Shown here piece after piece: positions 16,605 to 26,224 of a stretch of 50,939 bases of DNA. The stretch's first letter is position 1; each line of letters starts with the position of its first letter. A program made the position numbers and the translations under genes. The notes under the pieces are model-generated. The model was not told where the DNA came from. It did no database searches and saw only the letters and a program-made list of their open reading frames with translations. The stretch spans positions 1 to 50,939 of the forward strand of contig JAQXOR010000081.1 of assembly GCA_029099805.1 (NCBI GenBank). Reading direction: 5' to 3'. The DNA is from Lachnospiraceae bacterium. GTDB lineage: Bacteria > Bacillota > Clostridia > Lachnospirales > Lachnospiraceae.

Positions 16605-18701
16605 TTATTGTACAAGTTTTTTCCCTGTATCATATACGGTAAATCGATCTTCTTCCTCACCGTAAGTATACACCGCTTCATAGGTTGCAGCAATCACATA
16701 CTCCCGCACGTTGAAATATACACTCTCTCTGGCATCGCGGTCGACAATAATATAATCGATTCCGTGCTCCTGTATCAGTGCATCCAGAGCGGCCGGAGTC
16801 CGTGCTTCATACATCTGCTCTACAATCTCCTCTCTTGTATACGTATCATAGCCTGCGGACATTGCATAATATGCATGTCCGTAGTACAGCATGGCACCGC
16901 CCAGCACCACTTCGTTCAGTGCATACGGAGCAGACAGAATAATGTCATCCGAATCCGTATTTTCCCTGAACCAGACCGTCCGCGGGTCTTCCATATCATA
17001 TACCGCCTGATACTGGCGCTGAATGATAAAATACTCAAAAAAACCGGTAATGGTTAAAAATACCGTCAGCAGTACAGCAGTAATCCTTCGCATGACAAGC
17101 CTGTTTTTCAGAAACGTACACTGCTTTTCAAATAATACTGCGATAATCTCCGCAGGAAAAACCGATAAAAGCATCTCTGCCATCATAACAAACTTATGAT
17201 TTACCGTAATATCCGGTGTCAGGGATACCGTAAAGGCCATCAGAAGCGGCACCGAAAATACAAACACGAGATACCGCTTTACGCCTCGTCCCAGAAGAAG
17301 ATATGCTCCCAGAAACAGAAGAAGAATCCCCCAAAGCTGCCACATATAGTCAAGGACACCGAAGAAGGTCTTATTCGCTGCCAAAAAACCAAACTGATAC
17401 TTCGGCGATACCGCAGAGCCTGCAATAAAGAGCTTTGATTCCAGTAAAGAAAGTACAAGTGCCGTGCCTGCCGAAATCAGGTAATCCAGCCTGTAGTCGG
17501 ATACTGCCGCCAGGAAAAACAGTACCGCACAGCACGCCGTTAATACCGAACCGTTAAAAAAAGCCAGCGCACCCAGTAACACTCCGAGAAGCAGGGAACG
17601 TAACGGGTGTTTCACACCAAATGCAGTTTTTGTAAAAAAGAAAGTCTTACCGTATCCTGCAAGCATTGCTCCAAAGGAAGCGCGCGCTTTCTCTTCGGTA
17701 TCCGCAGACAGCTCCTCTCTTTTCCTGCTTAATTTTTCTGCCATTTCATACACGTACGGCAAAAAATAATGAAATGCCAGAAGCATCACCGCCAGTGCAA
17801 ATGCCAGATGTCTCTGATTACAGTAAACATTCAGATTCCAAAGTCCCCAGCCTTCATTCTGGGTATACTCAATAAACTGCTGTCTGGTCTTTAACTGTTG
17901 CCATATTTCTCCCTTCGGAAGCTCCGCCAAAAACCGGAAGAAGCTCGGGGAGCTGCGAAATACAAAAAACAGCGTGGTCAGATATCCTGCCGCATGTTTT
18001 CCTGTAATACGTACCGCAAGAGCATACAGGAGCATACAGGTCGCAAGAAGACCGAAAATACTCGGCAGATTAAATGCCAAATCCACACGCATACCAAGAA
18101 GCTCCAGGTTTCCCACAAGAAATTGAAACAAAAAGTGATACCTGATATCCTCTCCGGCAAAGTGAGAATATGCCGTCGGAAAATTATTACCGTAAGAGAA
18201 GGACCGAATCATTCCCATGTGCGGTGCAAAATCACTGTACACAGAGAAACCCACATTCAGATTTCCATCCTTCACGCTGAACGTACAAAAAATCAACTGT
18301 GTAAAAAAAACAAGCAATACACCGAAAAAAATCCATTCCGTCGTCGTAAACCAACCCGGTCTGCTCTTTACGGTCTGTGCCTTTTTCTCTCTTCGGTAAC
18401 GGAAAAACAGCAAAGCTGCCGTCAGGCAGAAAAACAATACCATTGCAAGGATATCTGCCGTAAGTAGCGGATACTCCAAAGAAAATACGACCTTTAACAC
18501 ATATGCCGTCAGATACGTAACCCATGTAAGCGGAATAACTCCCGAAAGCACCCATGCCGGTATTCTGACAAAATACGACGATAAGGAAAGCTCCTTTCCG
18601 GTAAAGGTCTTTGTTACAGCCTCTCTCATGTGCGGAAATGCACTTTCGCACACTGCATACCCGAACATTACTCCCAGAAACAAATACAAAATGCCAAGCA
18701 T
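16605..18701 (-). CDS. Large multi-pass membrane protein, putative GT-C-type glycosyltransferase
   Basis: The protein has 698 residues with about 13-15 predicted membrane segments and a short soluble C-terminus. After the fourth segment an outer loop holds YSDFAPHMGMIRSFSYG and then GEDIRYHFLFQF. The Asp, His and Tyr-His arrangement echoes the first outer loop of the DUF2298 protein at the end of this operon, though overall similarity looks low. Its ATG overlaps the stop of the upstream GT2 gene by one base (TAATG), which indicates translational coupling. The likely role is sugar transfer from a polyprenyl phosphate outside the membrane. No named family is assigned with certainty. Confidence 0.65.
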   Translation of the reverse strand: MLGILYLFLGVMFGYAVCESAFPHMREAVTKTFTGKELSLSSYFVRIPAWVLSGVIPLTWVTYLTAYVLKVVFSLEYPLLTADILAMVLFFCLTAALLFFRYRREKKAQTVKSRPGWFTTTEWIFFGVLLVFFTQLIFCTFSVKDGNLNVGFSVYSDFAPHMGMIRSFSYGNNFPTAYSHFAGEDIRYHFLFQFLVGNLELLGMRVDLAFNLPSIFGLLATCMLLYALAVRITGKHAAGYLTTLFFVFRSSPSFFRFLAELPKGEIWQQLKTRQQFIEYTQNEGWGLWNLNVYCNQRHLAFALAVMLLAFHYFLPYVYEMAEKLSRKREELSADTEEKARASFGAMLAGYGKTFFFTKTAFGVKHPLRSLLLGVLLGALAFFNGSVLTACCAVLFFLAAVSDYRLDYLISAGTALVLSLLESKLFIAGSAVSPKYQFGFLAANKTFFGVLDYMWQLWGILLLFLGAYLLLGRGVKRYLVFVFSVPLLMAFTVSLTPDITVNHKFVMMAEMLLSVFPAEIIAVLFEKQCTFLKNRLVMRRITAVLLTVFLTITGFFEYFIIQRQYQAVYDMEDPRTVWFRENTDSDDIILSAPYALNEVVLGGAMLYYGHAYYAMSAGYDTYTREEIVEQMYEARTPAALDALIQEHGIDYIIVDRDARESVYFNVREYVIAATYEAVYTYGEEEDRFTVYDTGKKLVQ

Positions 18702-19651
18702 TACTTTTCCTCCTCTTTCTGTCGGATGATTCGCGAGGTCAGATAACGGGGTCTCCCCTTTATTTCATGGTAAATCTTCATCAGATACAATCCGATAATT
18801 CCAAGACTAATCATAATCATACTGCCAATCAATAAAAGCAGCAGAATAACCGTTGTAAAACCATCCTGCGCATATCCCGCGATTTTCATATATAACGTCT
18901 GGATACCAAGTAATATCGCACCGAGAAACATAACAAAGCCAAGAACCGTAATACAATGCAGCGGAGCTGAGGTATATGATGTTACAGCTGTTACAGCCAG
19001 GGTAATCAGACGCTTCAAAGACCATTTGGAGGCTCCGTCTACACGCTCTGCCACCTCAAATTCGAATGTCCTTCGTTCAAAGCCGACCCAGGCGGACATT
19101 CCGCGGAAAAATGTCATCTTCTCCGGCATATGCTTCATTGCCTCCACAACCTTCCGGTCCAAGAGCTTAAAATCCGACGCATTGTTAAACTCGATACCGG
19201 TGGCCTTATTAATCATCCCGTAAAACAGCTTTGCACATACCCGGTAAGTCCATTTTTCTTTTCCCCTGGAGGACTTCACTCCCTCTACAACCTCCGCTCC
19301 TTCCTGCCAGAGGCGCACCATTTCGGGAATCCGTTCCGGAGGATGTTGCAAATCCGCATCCATTACAATAACCGCATCTCCCGATGCGATATCAAGTCCC
19401 GCACAGAGTGCCGGTTCCTTCCCGAAATTTCTGGAGAGTCGGACAGCAACTATCCGCTCGTCCTCCTTTGCCATACCGGAAATCACTTCCCAGGAAGTAT
19501 CGGACGAGCCGTCATCTATCAGTACTAATTCATATGAAATTGATGCATCCTCGCATATTTTTCCAACATAAGCCATGGAATTACGAATGTGAGCCCCCTC
19601 ATTATATACCGGAACCACAATCGAAATCCGTTTCCGCAACTCGGTTTCCAT
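18701..19651 (-). CDS. GT2 glycosyltransferase, GtrB-like polyprenyl-phosphate sugar synthase
   Basis: The 316-residue protein combines a GT-A domain with two C-terminal membrane segments (about residues 230-255 and 265-292). The motifs ISIVVPVYNEGAHI, LIDDGSSDTSW, the metal-binding MDADLQHPPE and ASDFKLLDRKV are those of GtrB / YkcC-type enzymes. These attach glucose or a related sugar to undecaprenyl phosphate at the inner face of the membrane. It is translationally coupled to the 698-residue membrane protein downstream, which would be the natural user of its product. It begins 10 bases after the AAA+ gene. Confidence 0.85.
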   Translation of the reverse strand: METELRKRISIVVPVYNEGAHIRNSMAYVGKICEDASISYELVLIDDGSSDTSWEVISGMAKEDERIVAVRLSRNFGKEPALCAGLDIASGDAVIVMDADLQHPPERIPEMVRLWQEGAEVVEGVKSSRGKEKWTYRVCAKLFYGMINKATGIEFNNASDFKLLDRKVVEAMKHMPEKMTFFRGMSAWVGFERRTFEFEVAERVDGASKWSLKRLITLAVTAVTSYTSAPLHCITVLGFVMFLGAILLGIQTLYMKIAGYAQDGFTTVILLLLLIGSMIMISLGIIGLYLMKIYHEIKGRPRYLTSRIIRQKEEEK

Positions 19652-19661
19652 GTTTCCTCCT

Positions 19662-21263
19662 CTATACAGTCACATCATCTTCCGTCAGTATTGTGATGTC
19701 TTTGATGGACTGGGAATTGTAAGCTATGATACGATTTGCCTGATTACTCACCAACCGTTCAAATAAGTTCCGAATGCCTCTGGCGTTACCAAACTCCTTC
19801 CGCGCTGTTGCATCCATTCCTGCCAGCATTCCTGCCACCTTTGTTCTGGCACCTTCTGTCAGACAAAACCCGGCCTCTGCCGCCATAGAATCCAGAATTT
19901 CCAGAAGCTCTTCCTCCGAATAATCGGCAAACGTGATAAACTTATTAAAGCGGGAATATAACCCTGTATTGGCTCTTAAAAAGCGTTGCATTTCATCGGT
20001 ATACCCGGCAACAATGATAACCAGATTATCTCTGTGATCTTCCATCAGCTTTACCAGAGTGTCAATTGCCTCCGTCCCGAAATCATTTCCGGTATTTTCC
20101 GGAGCAAGGGTATATGCTTCGTCAATAAACAGCACTCCCCCCAATGCACGTTCTACCGTATCCTTCACCTTTAAGGCAGTCTGCCCCACATAGCCGGCAA
20201 CAAGTCCGGAGCGGTCCGTCTCCGTCAGAGTACCCTTGCTCAAAATGCCGAGCTCTTTGTAAATCTGTGCTACCAGACGCGCAACCGTCGTCTTTCCGGT
20301 CCCCGGACTTCCGGTAAACACCATATGATATGACATATTCATCTGCGGAAGCTTGTACTTTTCACGCAGTCTCTTCACCTTAATTAAATTTATCAACGAC
20401 CGAATCTCTTCTTTTACCTCCGAAAGACCTACCATTCGGTTTAATTCCGCCGTCAGACGGGTAATCTCTTCCTCCGCCTTCTTCTCCCTGATACTTTCAA
20501 CAGCTTCCTCCGCCGCATCTGCAAGTGCCTCCGGAAGATAACCGGGTGCCGCTTCCGTATTCTGCGTCTCTCTGGAACGGGTATCTGATGCGGTCGCCGT
20601 CCCCATACTCTGTCTGTAATAGAAATACTTGCTTTTATAGGCAGAAAAATCATCTCCTGCCTCCCGCAGAAGTCTGCAGCCCTCTGAAAGATTTCCGGAG
20701 CAGAGCTTCTTAAATATGTATTTTCCATCTATCGTAAAAGCTTCATCCGCATGATTTTCCAAAAATACCGCTACCTTATCAAAATAGAGTCCGATGAACT
20801 TAGAAAGATTCGTATCCCGTACCTGATTCAGATAAGACAGACATATCATAATATTAAGTAAAGAATCAAAAAACAGTCCGGTTACCCCAATATGCTTTTC
20901 CTGATCCCGTAAGCAAAACAGCTGCAGCAGAATCGGCGGATTCTCCAGAAACTTTGCAGAATGGCTGACAGCATCCCTCAAATCACCGGTCTCCCAGGCA
21001 GCTCCGAGTCCTAACATATCCCGCTCTGTCACCTCTTTGGCAAACAACACTTCTTCTTTATCAAGGCGCTTGCCGAATACCAGAAACTGTACCAGTAACG
21101 ACTGTACATATAAATCCAGAACCTCCTCTACCGACAGCTGCAAAACCTCTCCTGCCTTTGTAAAGTACCCGTCCTGTTCCAATGTCACACAATACTCCGA
21201 AAGAAGGCGGTAATTCTCTCCTGCAATCTGATGTAATTGTTCGTTGGAATACTGTTTTTGCAT
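19662..21263 (-). CDS. AAA+ ATPase of the CbbX / SpoVK type
   Basis: The 533-residue protein has an uncharacterised helical N-terminal part (about 1-270) and a C-terminal AAA+ domain. Walker A is GSPGTGKTTVARL near residue 321 and Walker B is GVLFIDEAYTL near 374. It also has a sensor-1 region (IIVAGYTDEM) and a YSRFNKFITF arginine-finger segment. The AAA+ domain is of the CbbX / SpoVK family, which remodels protein complexes; SpoVK is needed for late sporulation in Bacillus. A reading GAAGGGAG lies before the ATG. It is the first gene of the glycan run, but whether it acts on glycan enzymes or simply shares the transcript is unknown. Confidence 0.75.
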   Translation of the reverse strand: MQKQYSNEQLHQIAGENYRLLSEYCVTLEQDGYFTKAGEVLQLSVEEVLDLYVQSLLVQFLVFGKRLDKEEVLFAKEVTERDMLGLGAAWETGDLRDAVSHSAKFLENPPILLQLFCLRDQEKHIGVTGLFFDSLLNIMICLSYLNQVRDTNLSKFIGLYFDKVAVFLENHADEAFTIDGKYIFKKLCSGNLSEGCRLLREAGDDFSAYKSKYFYYRQSMGTATASDTRSRETQNTEAAPGYLPEALADAAEEAVESIREKKAEEEITRLTAELNRMVGLSEVKEEIRSLINLIKVKRLREKYKLPQMNMSYHMVFTGSPGTGKTTVARLVAQIYKELGILSKGTLTETDRSGLVAGYVGQTALKVKDTVERALGGVLFIDEAYTLAPENTGNDFGTEAIDTLVKLMEDHRDNLVIIVAGYTDEMQRFLRANTGLYSRFNKFITFADYSEEELLEILDSMAAEAGFCLTEGARTKVAGMLAGMDATARKEFGNARGIRNLFERLVSNQANRIIAYNSQSIKDITILTEDDVTV

Positions 21264-21315
21264 ACTACCGCTCCCTTCTCAGGTTTATTCCCAATGCGCA
21301 CAAACCCACATGATA

Positions 21316-21324
21316 AGTATACCA
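21316..21324 (-). promoter_or_regulatory. Probable extended -10 promoter of the AAA+/glycan operon
   Basis: On the minus strand TGGTATACT matches an extended -10 element, about 53 bases before the ATG. No good -35 is found at 17 bases (TTTTCT). The Asp23 promoter has a similar GGTATACT. Confidence 0.4.
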
Positions 21325-21364
21325 CATTTTCAAAAAAAGAAAAGGGGAATTGAAGAAACATCAG

Positions 21365-21401
21365 ATAAAAATAAGGAAACACGGGTGATATCCGTGTTTC
21401 C
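21365..21401 (-). terminator. Intrinsic terminator of recG
   Basis: On the minus strand GGAAACACGG and CCGTGTTTCC form a perfect ten-pair stem, beginning right after the recG stop, followed by TTATTTTT. Confidence 0.85.
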
Positions 21402-23441
21402 TCAGATAGATTCCGCCATATCAAGTATTCTTCCTGCCGTTTCCTCCCGAAACCACAGGTGATACAATTCCTCCGATTCCTTTTTGGAAAGACTGTTTAC
21501 AACTTCACTTACCTCTTTCAGCAGAGCAGCATCCGTATAAATATCACCGATTGCAAATTCCAATTCACCGCTCTGCCTGATACCGAATAAATCTCCGGGA
21601 CCACGCAACCGCAAATCCTCTCCGGCAATAAAAAAGCCGTCATTTGACTGATTCAGAATTTCCAGACGCTCCATTGTCTCCGGAGCATCGGAGGAACTCA
21701 CCATAATACAGTAGGATTCCGCATCTCCGCGCCCTACTCTGCCCCGAAGCTGATGCAGCTGTGCCAGACCGAACCGCTCTGCATTTTCAATCATCATCAC
21801 CGTAGCATTCGGTACGTTGACCCCGACCTCCACAACTGTGGTGGACACAAGAACCTGAATTTTTCCTTCCGCAAAAAGATTCATCCGTTCTGTCTTTTCC
21901 TTAGCAGACATTTTTCCGTGCAGGTATTCCACACAAACTTCTTCCCCAAGTGCTTCCTGTAAGGTAACAGTATAATCCTTCACATTTTCTGCCTCGGTCG
22001 TTTCGCTGTCCTCCACCATGGCACATATCACATAGGCCTGCCTCCCCGCCGCAATCTGCTTCCGGATAAACCGGTAAGCAGTCTCCCTGTATCCGGTACC
22101 GACTACACAGTTCTTAATCGGCTTGCGTCCCTTAGGAAGCTCGTCCACAATCGAAATGTCCAGATCCCCATATAAGATGATGGCAAGCGTACGCGGAATC
22201 GGTGTGGCACTCATTACCAGAATATGCGGATGCTCCCCTTTTTCAGAAAGCAGTTCACGCTGCCTTACACCAAACCGGTGCTGCTCATCCGTAATCACAA
22301 GCCCCAGTCTCCGGTATTCTACCTTTTCCTGAAACAACGCCTGTGTTCCGATTATGATATCAGCTTCTCCCGAGGAAATACTCTGTCTTACTTTTCTTTT
22401 TTGCGCCTCTGTCATAGAGCCCGTTAAAAGGACACAATTAACTCCGAATCTGTCAAACAGGGCAGTTGCATCTGCCATATGCTGTCTGGCAAGAACTTCC
22501 GTTGGTGCCATTAATGCAGCCTGATACCCGGATTTTACGGCTGCCAGCATTGAAAGCATGGCAAGTATTGTTTTACCGGAACCGACATCGCCCTGTACCA
22601 GCCGTGCCATCGTTCCCCCTCCGGCGAGATCCGCCTTAATCTCTCCCCATACCCGCTTCTGTGCGCCTGTCAGTTCGTAGGGCAGCCCTGCAATAAGGCG
22701 TTCGCATTCCGACACCTCCTTTATCGGACAATGATTGATTTCCTTTCCTTTTTGTTCCTTATAATGGGAAAGTAACAACATAAACCGAAAGAACTCTTCA
22801 AATACCAGACGTCGTCTTGCCTCTGTAAGGGTTTCTCTGCTCTTTGGAAAATGAATCTCCTCTACCGCACTATGATGCGGAATCAGACCATGCACCTTTG
22901 ATATCTTTGCAGGCAACAGCTCCGGCTCACGCTCACATTCTGCAAGAGCTGCCGTTACCGCCTTTGAGATTGTACTGTTATGCAGCCCTTCCGTCAGACC
23001 ATATACAGGCTGAAGTACACGCAAAAGTCTCCCATACTCCTCACGCTTATACAGCTTTGGCTGCTCCATAACCAAAGCACCCTTCTTACGAACCACTCTC
23101 CCGCGGAACAGATGTCTGCACCCCATCGTTAACTGATTTTTCATATACGGCTGATTATACCAGGTCAGCCGTATCGCAGCAGACGGGTCTTTCACAAGAC
23201 AGGTCAGCACCTGAAGACTTCGGTATCTGGATACATCGGCACTCCTTACAACGGAAGCTTCAATGGTCGCGACCTTTCCCTCCTTTAACTCTCCGATAGG
23301 GGACGGCAGCTCATATGTCTCATAGTTCCTCGGATAATAAGAAAGTAAGTCCCCTACGGTCTCTATGTCAAGCTTCTGTAAAAGCTTTGCCGTCTTCTCA
23401 CCGATTCCGCGGATACACCTGATACTGTCTGTGCGTTGCAT
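21402..23441 (-). CDS. recG: ATP-dependent DNA helicase RecG
   Basis: The 679-residue enzyme matches the usual RecG length. It has an N-terminal helix-hairpin-helix-like segment (IRGIGEKTAKLLQKL), an OB wedge domain (about 60-160), Walker A GDVGSGKTILAML near residue 283, and the helicase box DEQHRFGVRQR. The C-terminal helicase lobe has RGRVGRGDAES followed by the GPGDLFGIRQSG segment. RecG remodels stalled forks and Holliday junctions. The ATG at 23441 with GGGGGAGGA four bases away is clearly better than an in-frame start 29 codons upstream. It follows the YloV-type kinase and Asp23 genes, as in many Firmicutes. Confidence 0.95.
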   Translation of the reverse strand: MQRTDSIRCIRGIGEKTAKLLQKLDIETVGDLLSYYPRNYETYELPSPIGELKEGKVATIEASVVRSADVSRYRSLQVLTCLVKDPSAAIRLTWYNQPYMKNQLTMGCRHLFRGRVVRKKGALVMEQPKLYKREEYGRLLRVLQPVYGLTEGLHNSTISKAVTAALAECEREPELLPAKISKVHGLIPHHSAVEEIHFPKSRETLTEARRRLVFEEFFRFMLLLSHYKEQKGKEINHCPIKEVSECERLIAGLPYELTGAQKRVWGEIKADLAGGGTMARLVQGDVGSGKTILAMLSMLAAVKSGYQAALMAPTEVLARQHMADATALFDRFGVNCVLLTGSMTEAQKRKVRQSISSGEADIIIGTQALFQEKVEYRRLGLVITDEQHRFGVRQRELLSEKGEHPHILVMSATPIPRTLAIILYGDLDISIVDELPKGRKPIKNCVVGTGYRETAYRFIRKQIAAGRQAYVICAMVEDSETTEAENVKDYTVTLQEALGEEVCVEYLHGKMSAKEKTERMNLFAEGKIQVLVSTTVVEVGVNVPNATVMMIENAERFGLAQLHQLRGRVGRGDAESYCIMVSSSDAPETMERLEILNQSNDGFFIAGEDLRLRGPGDLFGIRQSGELEFAIGDIYTDAALLKEVSEVVNSLSKKESEELYHLWFREETAGRILDMAESI

Positions 23442-23480
23442 AATCCTCCCCCTCTCTCTCAATACTGTCACTACATAAGA

Positions 23481-23509
23481 AGGGCTCCCGCACTGTGTGC
23501 GACAGCCCT
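23481..23509 (-). terminator. Hairpin between the 135-aa membrane gene and recG
   Basis: AGGGCT/AGCCCT and GCAC/GTGC form nested pairs. There is no real T-run after it on the minus strand, so it may be a weak terminator or a processing site. Confidence 0.35.
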
Positions 23510-23533
23510 CATTTGTATGTTTCATCACACTTC

Positions 23534-23941
23534 TTATAAGTGCTTTTCAACGAACTTATCCACTAACGGAATCTTTACTTCCTTACCTAACAACGCAAAT
23601 AATGCAAGCAGACCGTAAATAATCTTTTCTGCCAAATATACAACGGTATGTAACAGAGTAATAAAGCCGTTGGTAATCTTGTACATTACTGAGCCATACA
23701 TCCAGCCTCCGAAATTGAACATAGAAAAGACATCATCCAACATACCGACACAAATATTGAACGCTGCAAATATAAGGCAAAGAACAATCGTACCTACTGC
23801 AATTTTCTTTAAAGACTTGTTGTCTTCCTTCAACAGGATGTAACCTGCTACCAATACCATTGCAACCACACCCAGATACCCGGTTAAAAACATAAAAGCT
23901 CCAAGCAGGCAAACCGAGATTCCCAACTTTGATTTCTCCAT
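23534..23941 (-). CDS. Small multi-pass membrane protein, unknown
   Basis: The 135-residue protein has four hydrophobic stretches at about 8-38, 44-66, 78-100 and 102-118, with a short basic cytoplasmic loop (KEDNKSLKK) after the first. A strong ribosome binding site (AGGAGG) lies seven bases before the ATG. It sits between the YloV/FakA-like kinase and recG. I do not recognise the family, and there are no conserved polar membrane residues that suggest transport. Confidence 0.65.
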   Translation of the reverse strand: MEKSKLGISVCLLGAFMFLTGYLGVVAMVLVAGYILLKEDNKSLKKIAVGTIVLCLIFAAFNICVGMLDDVFSMFNFGGWMYGSVMYKITNGFITLLHTVVYLAEKIIYGLLALFALLGKEVKIPLVDKFVEKHL

Positions 23942-23995
23942 TTTAATATCCTCCTAATAATAATCTATGACAAACACCCTCGTGCATTGTCCGTG

Positions 23996-25672
23996 TTATT
24001 CTACCGAAAGCACATAGTAATAAATCGGCTGTCCGCCCGGATGAACCTCTACATCAACGTCCGGATAAGCTTCCATTACTCTGTCGGCCAGAGCATTCGC
24101 ATCCTCTTCCGTAGTCTCCTGACCGTAATACAGACTGACTAATTCAGAATCCTCATCCATTAATTCCTCTAAAAGTGCAAAAGTAACCTCAGAAATATCG
24201 GCGCCTACGGATAGAATTGTCTTATCACCGATTCCCATAATATCACCGGCTTTGATTTCCTTTCCGTCCATAGAGGTATCCCGGACCGCATAAGTCACCT
24301 GACCGGTCTTAACATTCTGCATTTCATCCGTCATGCGAACCCTGTTATCCTCTGCCGACTTATCCGGCATAAAGTTAATCAGTGCGGTAATGCCCTGCGG
24401 AACCGTTTTAGACGGAATTACAACTATCTCTTTATCGGCCGTCAACGATTTTGCCTGCTCCGCTGCCAGAATAATATTTGAATTGTTCGGCAGAATAAAG
24501 ACAGTATCGGCATTTACCTGCGCGATTGCATTTAACATATCCTCTGTAGACGGATTCATTGTCTGACCGCCCTCAATAATATAATCGGCACCGATTCCCT
24601 TGAAAATGTCATTTAAGCCTTCACCGATAGAAACGGCCACAAACCCAAACGGCTTACGAGGTCCTGCCGGCATCTGCTTTTCCTCCGCAGGCCGGTTAGC
24701 CCCCTGAATGACACGTTCATTATGCTCCTCACGCATATTGTCAATTTTCATCTTCGTAAGGGAACCGTATGTCAATGCCTTCTGGATTGCAAGTCCCGGG
24801 TCATTGGTATGAACGTGAACCTTTACAATATCATCATCAGATACAACGACAATCGAGTCACCGATTGACTCCAGATAAGCCTTAAACTTTATCTCCTCGT
24901 CCATATCATACTGCTTTTCCAGCATGATAATGAATTCCGTACAATATCCAAACTTAATATCTGCCGTAGAAATGGTATCATTTGCCGCACCGGTAGCTGT
25001 ACTGCCCGTAGATACTGCGGAGGCCGTAGCAACCGACGAAAAATCTACCTCCTTACCGTTCAATGCATCCAAAATACCTTCCATTACAGTCAGTAGCCCC
25101 TGACCGCCGGAATCTACCACACCTGCTTCCTTCAGTACCGGCAACAGCTCCGGAGTAATGGCAAGCACTTCCTTCATATGGGCAACCACTGCCTCTGCGA
25201 ATACAAGAATATCCTCTTCGCCCTCTTCAGCCAACTGCCTTGCACGCTCGGCTCCGCCTCTCGCCACCGTAAGAATCGTACCTTCCTTCGGCTTCATTAC
25301 CGCTTTATATGCAGTCTCTACCGCACGCTCAAATGCGGCAGCAAGAACCGTTACACTGGCACCGTCATAGTCGCGCAATTCCTTGGCAAACCCGCGGAAC
25401 AGCTGTGACAGAATAACGCCGGAATTTCCTCTTGCCCCGCGAAGAGAACCGCTGGAAATTGCCTTACATACCTGCTCCATCGACGGATTTTCAAGAGTGC
25501 TTACATCCTTTGCCGCAGACATAATCGTCAGTGTCATATTCGTACCGGTATCACCATCCGGTACGGGAAAAACATTCAGCTCATTAATATACTCTTTATT
25601 TGCCTCGATGCGTTTCGCCCCGGAAAGAAAACATTTCTGAACCATAACCGCATCAATCGTCTTAATACTCAC
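23996..25672 (-). CDS. fakA: DAK2-domain fatty acid kinase, YloV/FakA family
   Basis: The 558-residue protein starts with a DAK2 kinase domain (about 1-200) that has the ATP and metal signature NVFPVPDGDTGTNM near residue 32 and SGSLRGARGNSG near residue 72. A linker and a DegV-like C-terminal domain follow (FGFVAVSIGEGL, then the FILPNNSNI region). FakA phosphorylates fatty acids held on a FakB carrier so they can enter phospholipid synthesis. No FakB gene is in the window. The gene starts 34 bases after the Asp23 gene, the conserved yloU-yloV pair of Firmicutes. Confidence 0.85.
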   Translation of the reverse strand: MSIKTIDAVMVQKCFLSGAKRIEANKEYINELNVFPVPDGDTGTNMTLTIMSAAKDVSTLENPSMEQVCKAISSGSLRGARGNSGVILSQLFRGFAKELRDYDGASVTVLAAAFERAVETAYKAVMKPKEGTILTVARGGAERARQLAEEGEEDILVFAEAVVAHMKEVLAITPELLPVLKEAGVVDSGGQGLLTVMEGILDALNGKEVDFSSVATASAVSTGSTATGAANDTISTADIKFGYCTEFIIMLEKQYDMDEEIKFKAYLESIGDSIVVVSDDDIVKVHVHTNDPGLAIQKALTYGSLTKMKIDNMREEHNERVIQGANRPAEEKQMPAGPRKPFGFVAVSIGEGLNDIFKGIGADYIIEGGQTMNPSTEDMLNAIAQVNADTVFILPNNSNIILAAEQAKSLTADKEIVVIPSKTVPQGITALINFMPDKSAEDNRVRMTDEMQNVKTGQVTYAVRDTSMDGKEIKAGDIMGIGDKTILSVGADISEVTFALLEELMDEDSELVSLYYGQETTEEDANALADRVMEAYPDVDVEVHPGGQPIYYYVLSVE

Positions 25673-25706
25673 CGTTTATCCTCCTTAACGTAAAGATGTA
25701 CGCATT

Positions 25707-26063
25707 TTAATCAATGACTCTGACACCTTCTACATAAATATTAATCTTTTCAACCGGAAGCCCGGAGAACTCCTCAATCTGATACCGGACATTACTTACC
25801 AGATTGTCAGCCACAGCAGAGATACTTACACCATAAGATACTATGATATGAAAATCAACCGTAATCTTATTATCCTCCACCGTAACAGTAACGCCTCTGT
25901 TAAGGCTCTCCCGGCGCAGCAGCTTTGCGATACCGTCTTTTACATTCACAGCCGCCATCCCTACAACACCAAAGCACTCGATTGCGGCAGAACCGGCATA
26001 TTTTGCGATTACTTCATTATCAATTACAACATTTCCAAGGCTTGTATTCATCGTAGCATTCAT
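25707..26063 (-). CDS. Asp23/Gls24 family envelope stress protein (YloU-like)
   Basis: The 118-residue protein begins with LGNVVIDNEVIAKYAGSAA and has the family pattern ending in IEEFSGLPVEKINIYVEGV. Asp23 proteins form a membrane-proximal network and affect the envelope stress response. The gene is next to the YloV/FakA-like kinase, as yloU is to yloV in Bacillus. GGAGGGG lies seven bases before the ATG. A likely extended -10 promoter (TATACT, 26117-26122) lies 54 bases upstream. Confidence 0.9.
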   Translation of the reverse strand: MNATMNTSLGNVVIDNEVIAKYAGSAAIECFGVVGMAAVNVKDGIAKLLRRESLNRGVTVTVEDNKITVDFHIIVSYGVSISAVADNLVSNVRYQIEEFSGLPVEKINIYVEGVRVID

Positions 26064-26116
26064 AATAACCCCTCCTTCGTCCCGTTTCTTCTTTCTAAGG
26101 ATTATGTACTTATTTT

Positions 26117-26122
26117 AGTATA
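26117..26122 (-). promoter_or_regulatory. Possible -10 element of the Asp23/FakA/recG operon
   Basis: TATACT on the minus strand lies about 54 bases before the Asp23 start in an AT-rich divergent intergenic region. No convincing -35 is present, so this is a weak call. Confidence 0.35.
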
Positions 26123-26224
26123 CCTCATTTTTCCCAAAAAGGAAACCTATTTTTCAAAAAAACAAGAACTCCTGATAAAGACTCCGCATATCCTATATTA
26201 ATTCAGGGATTATGAGGAACCGTC

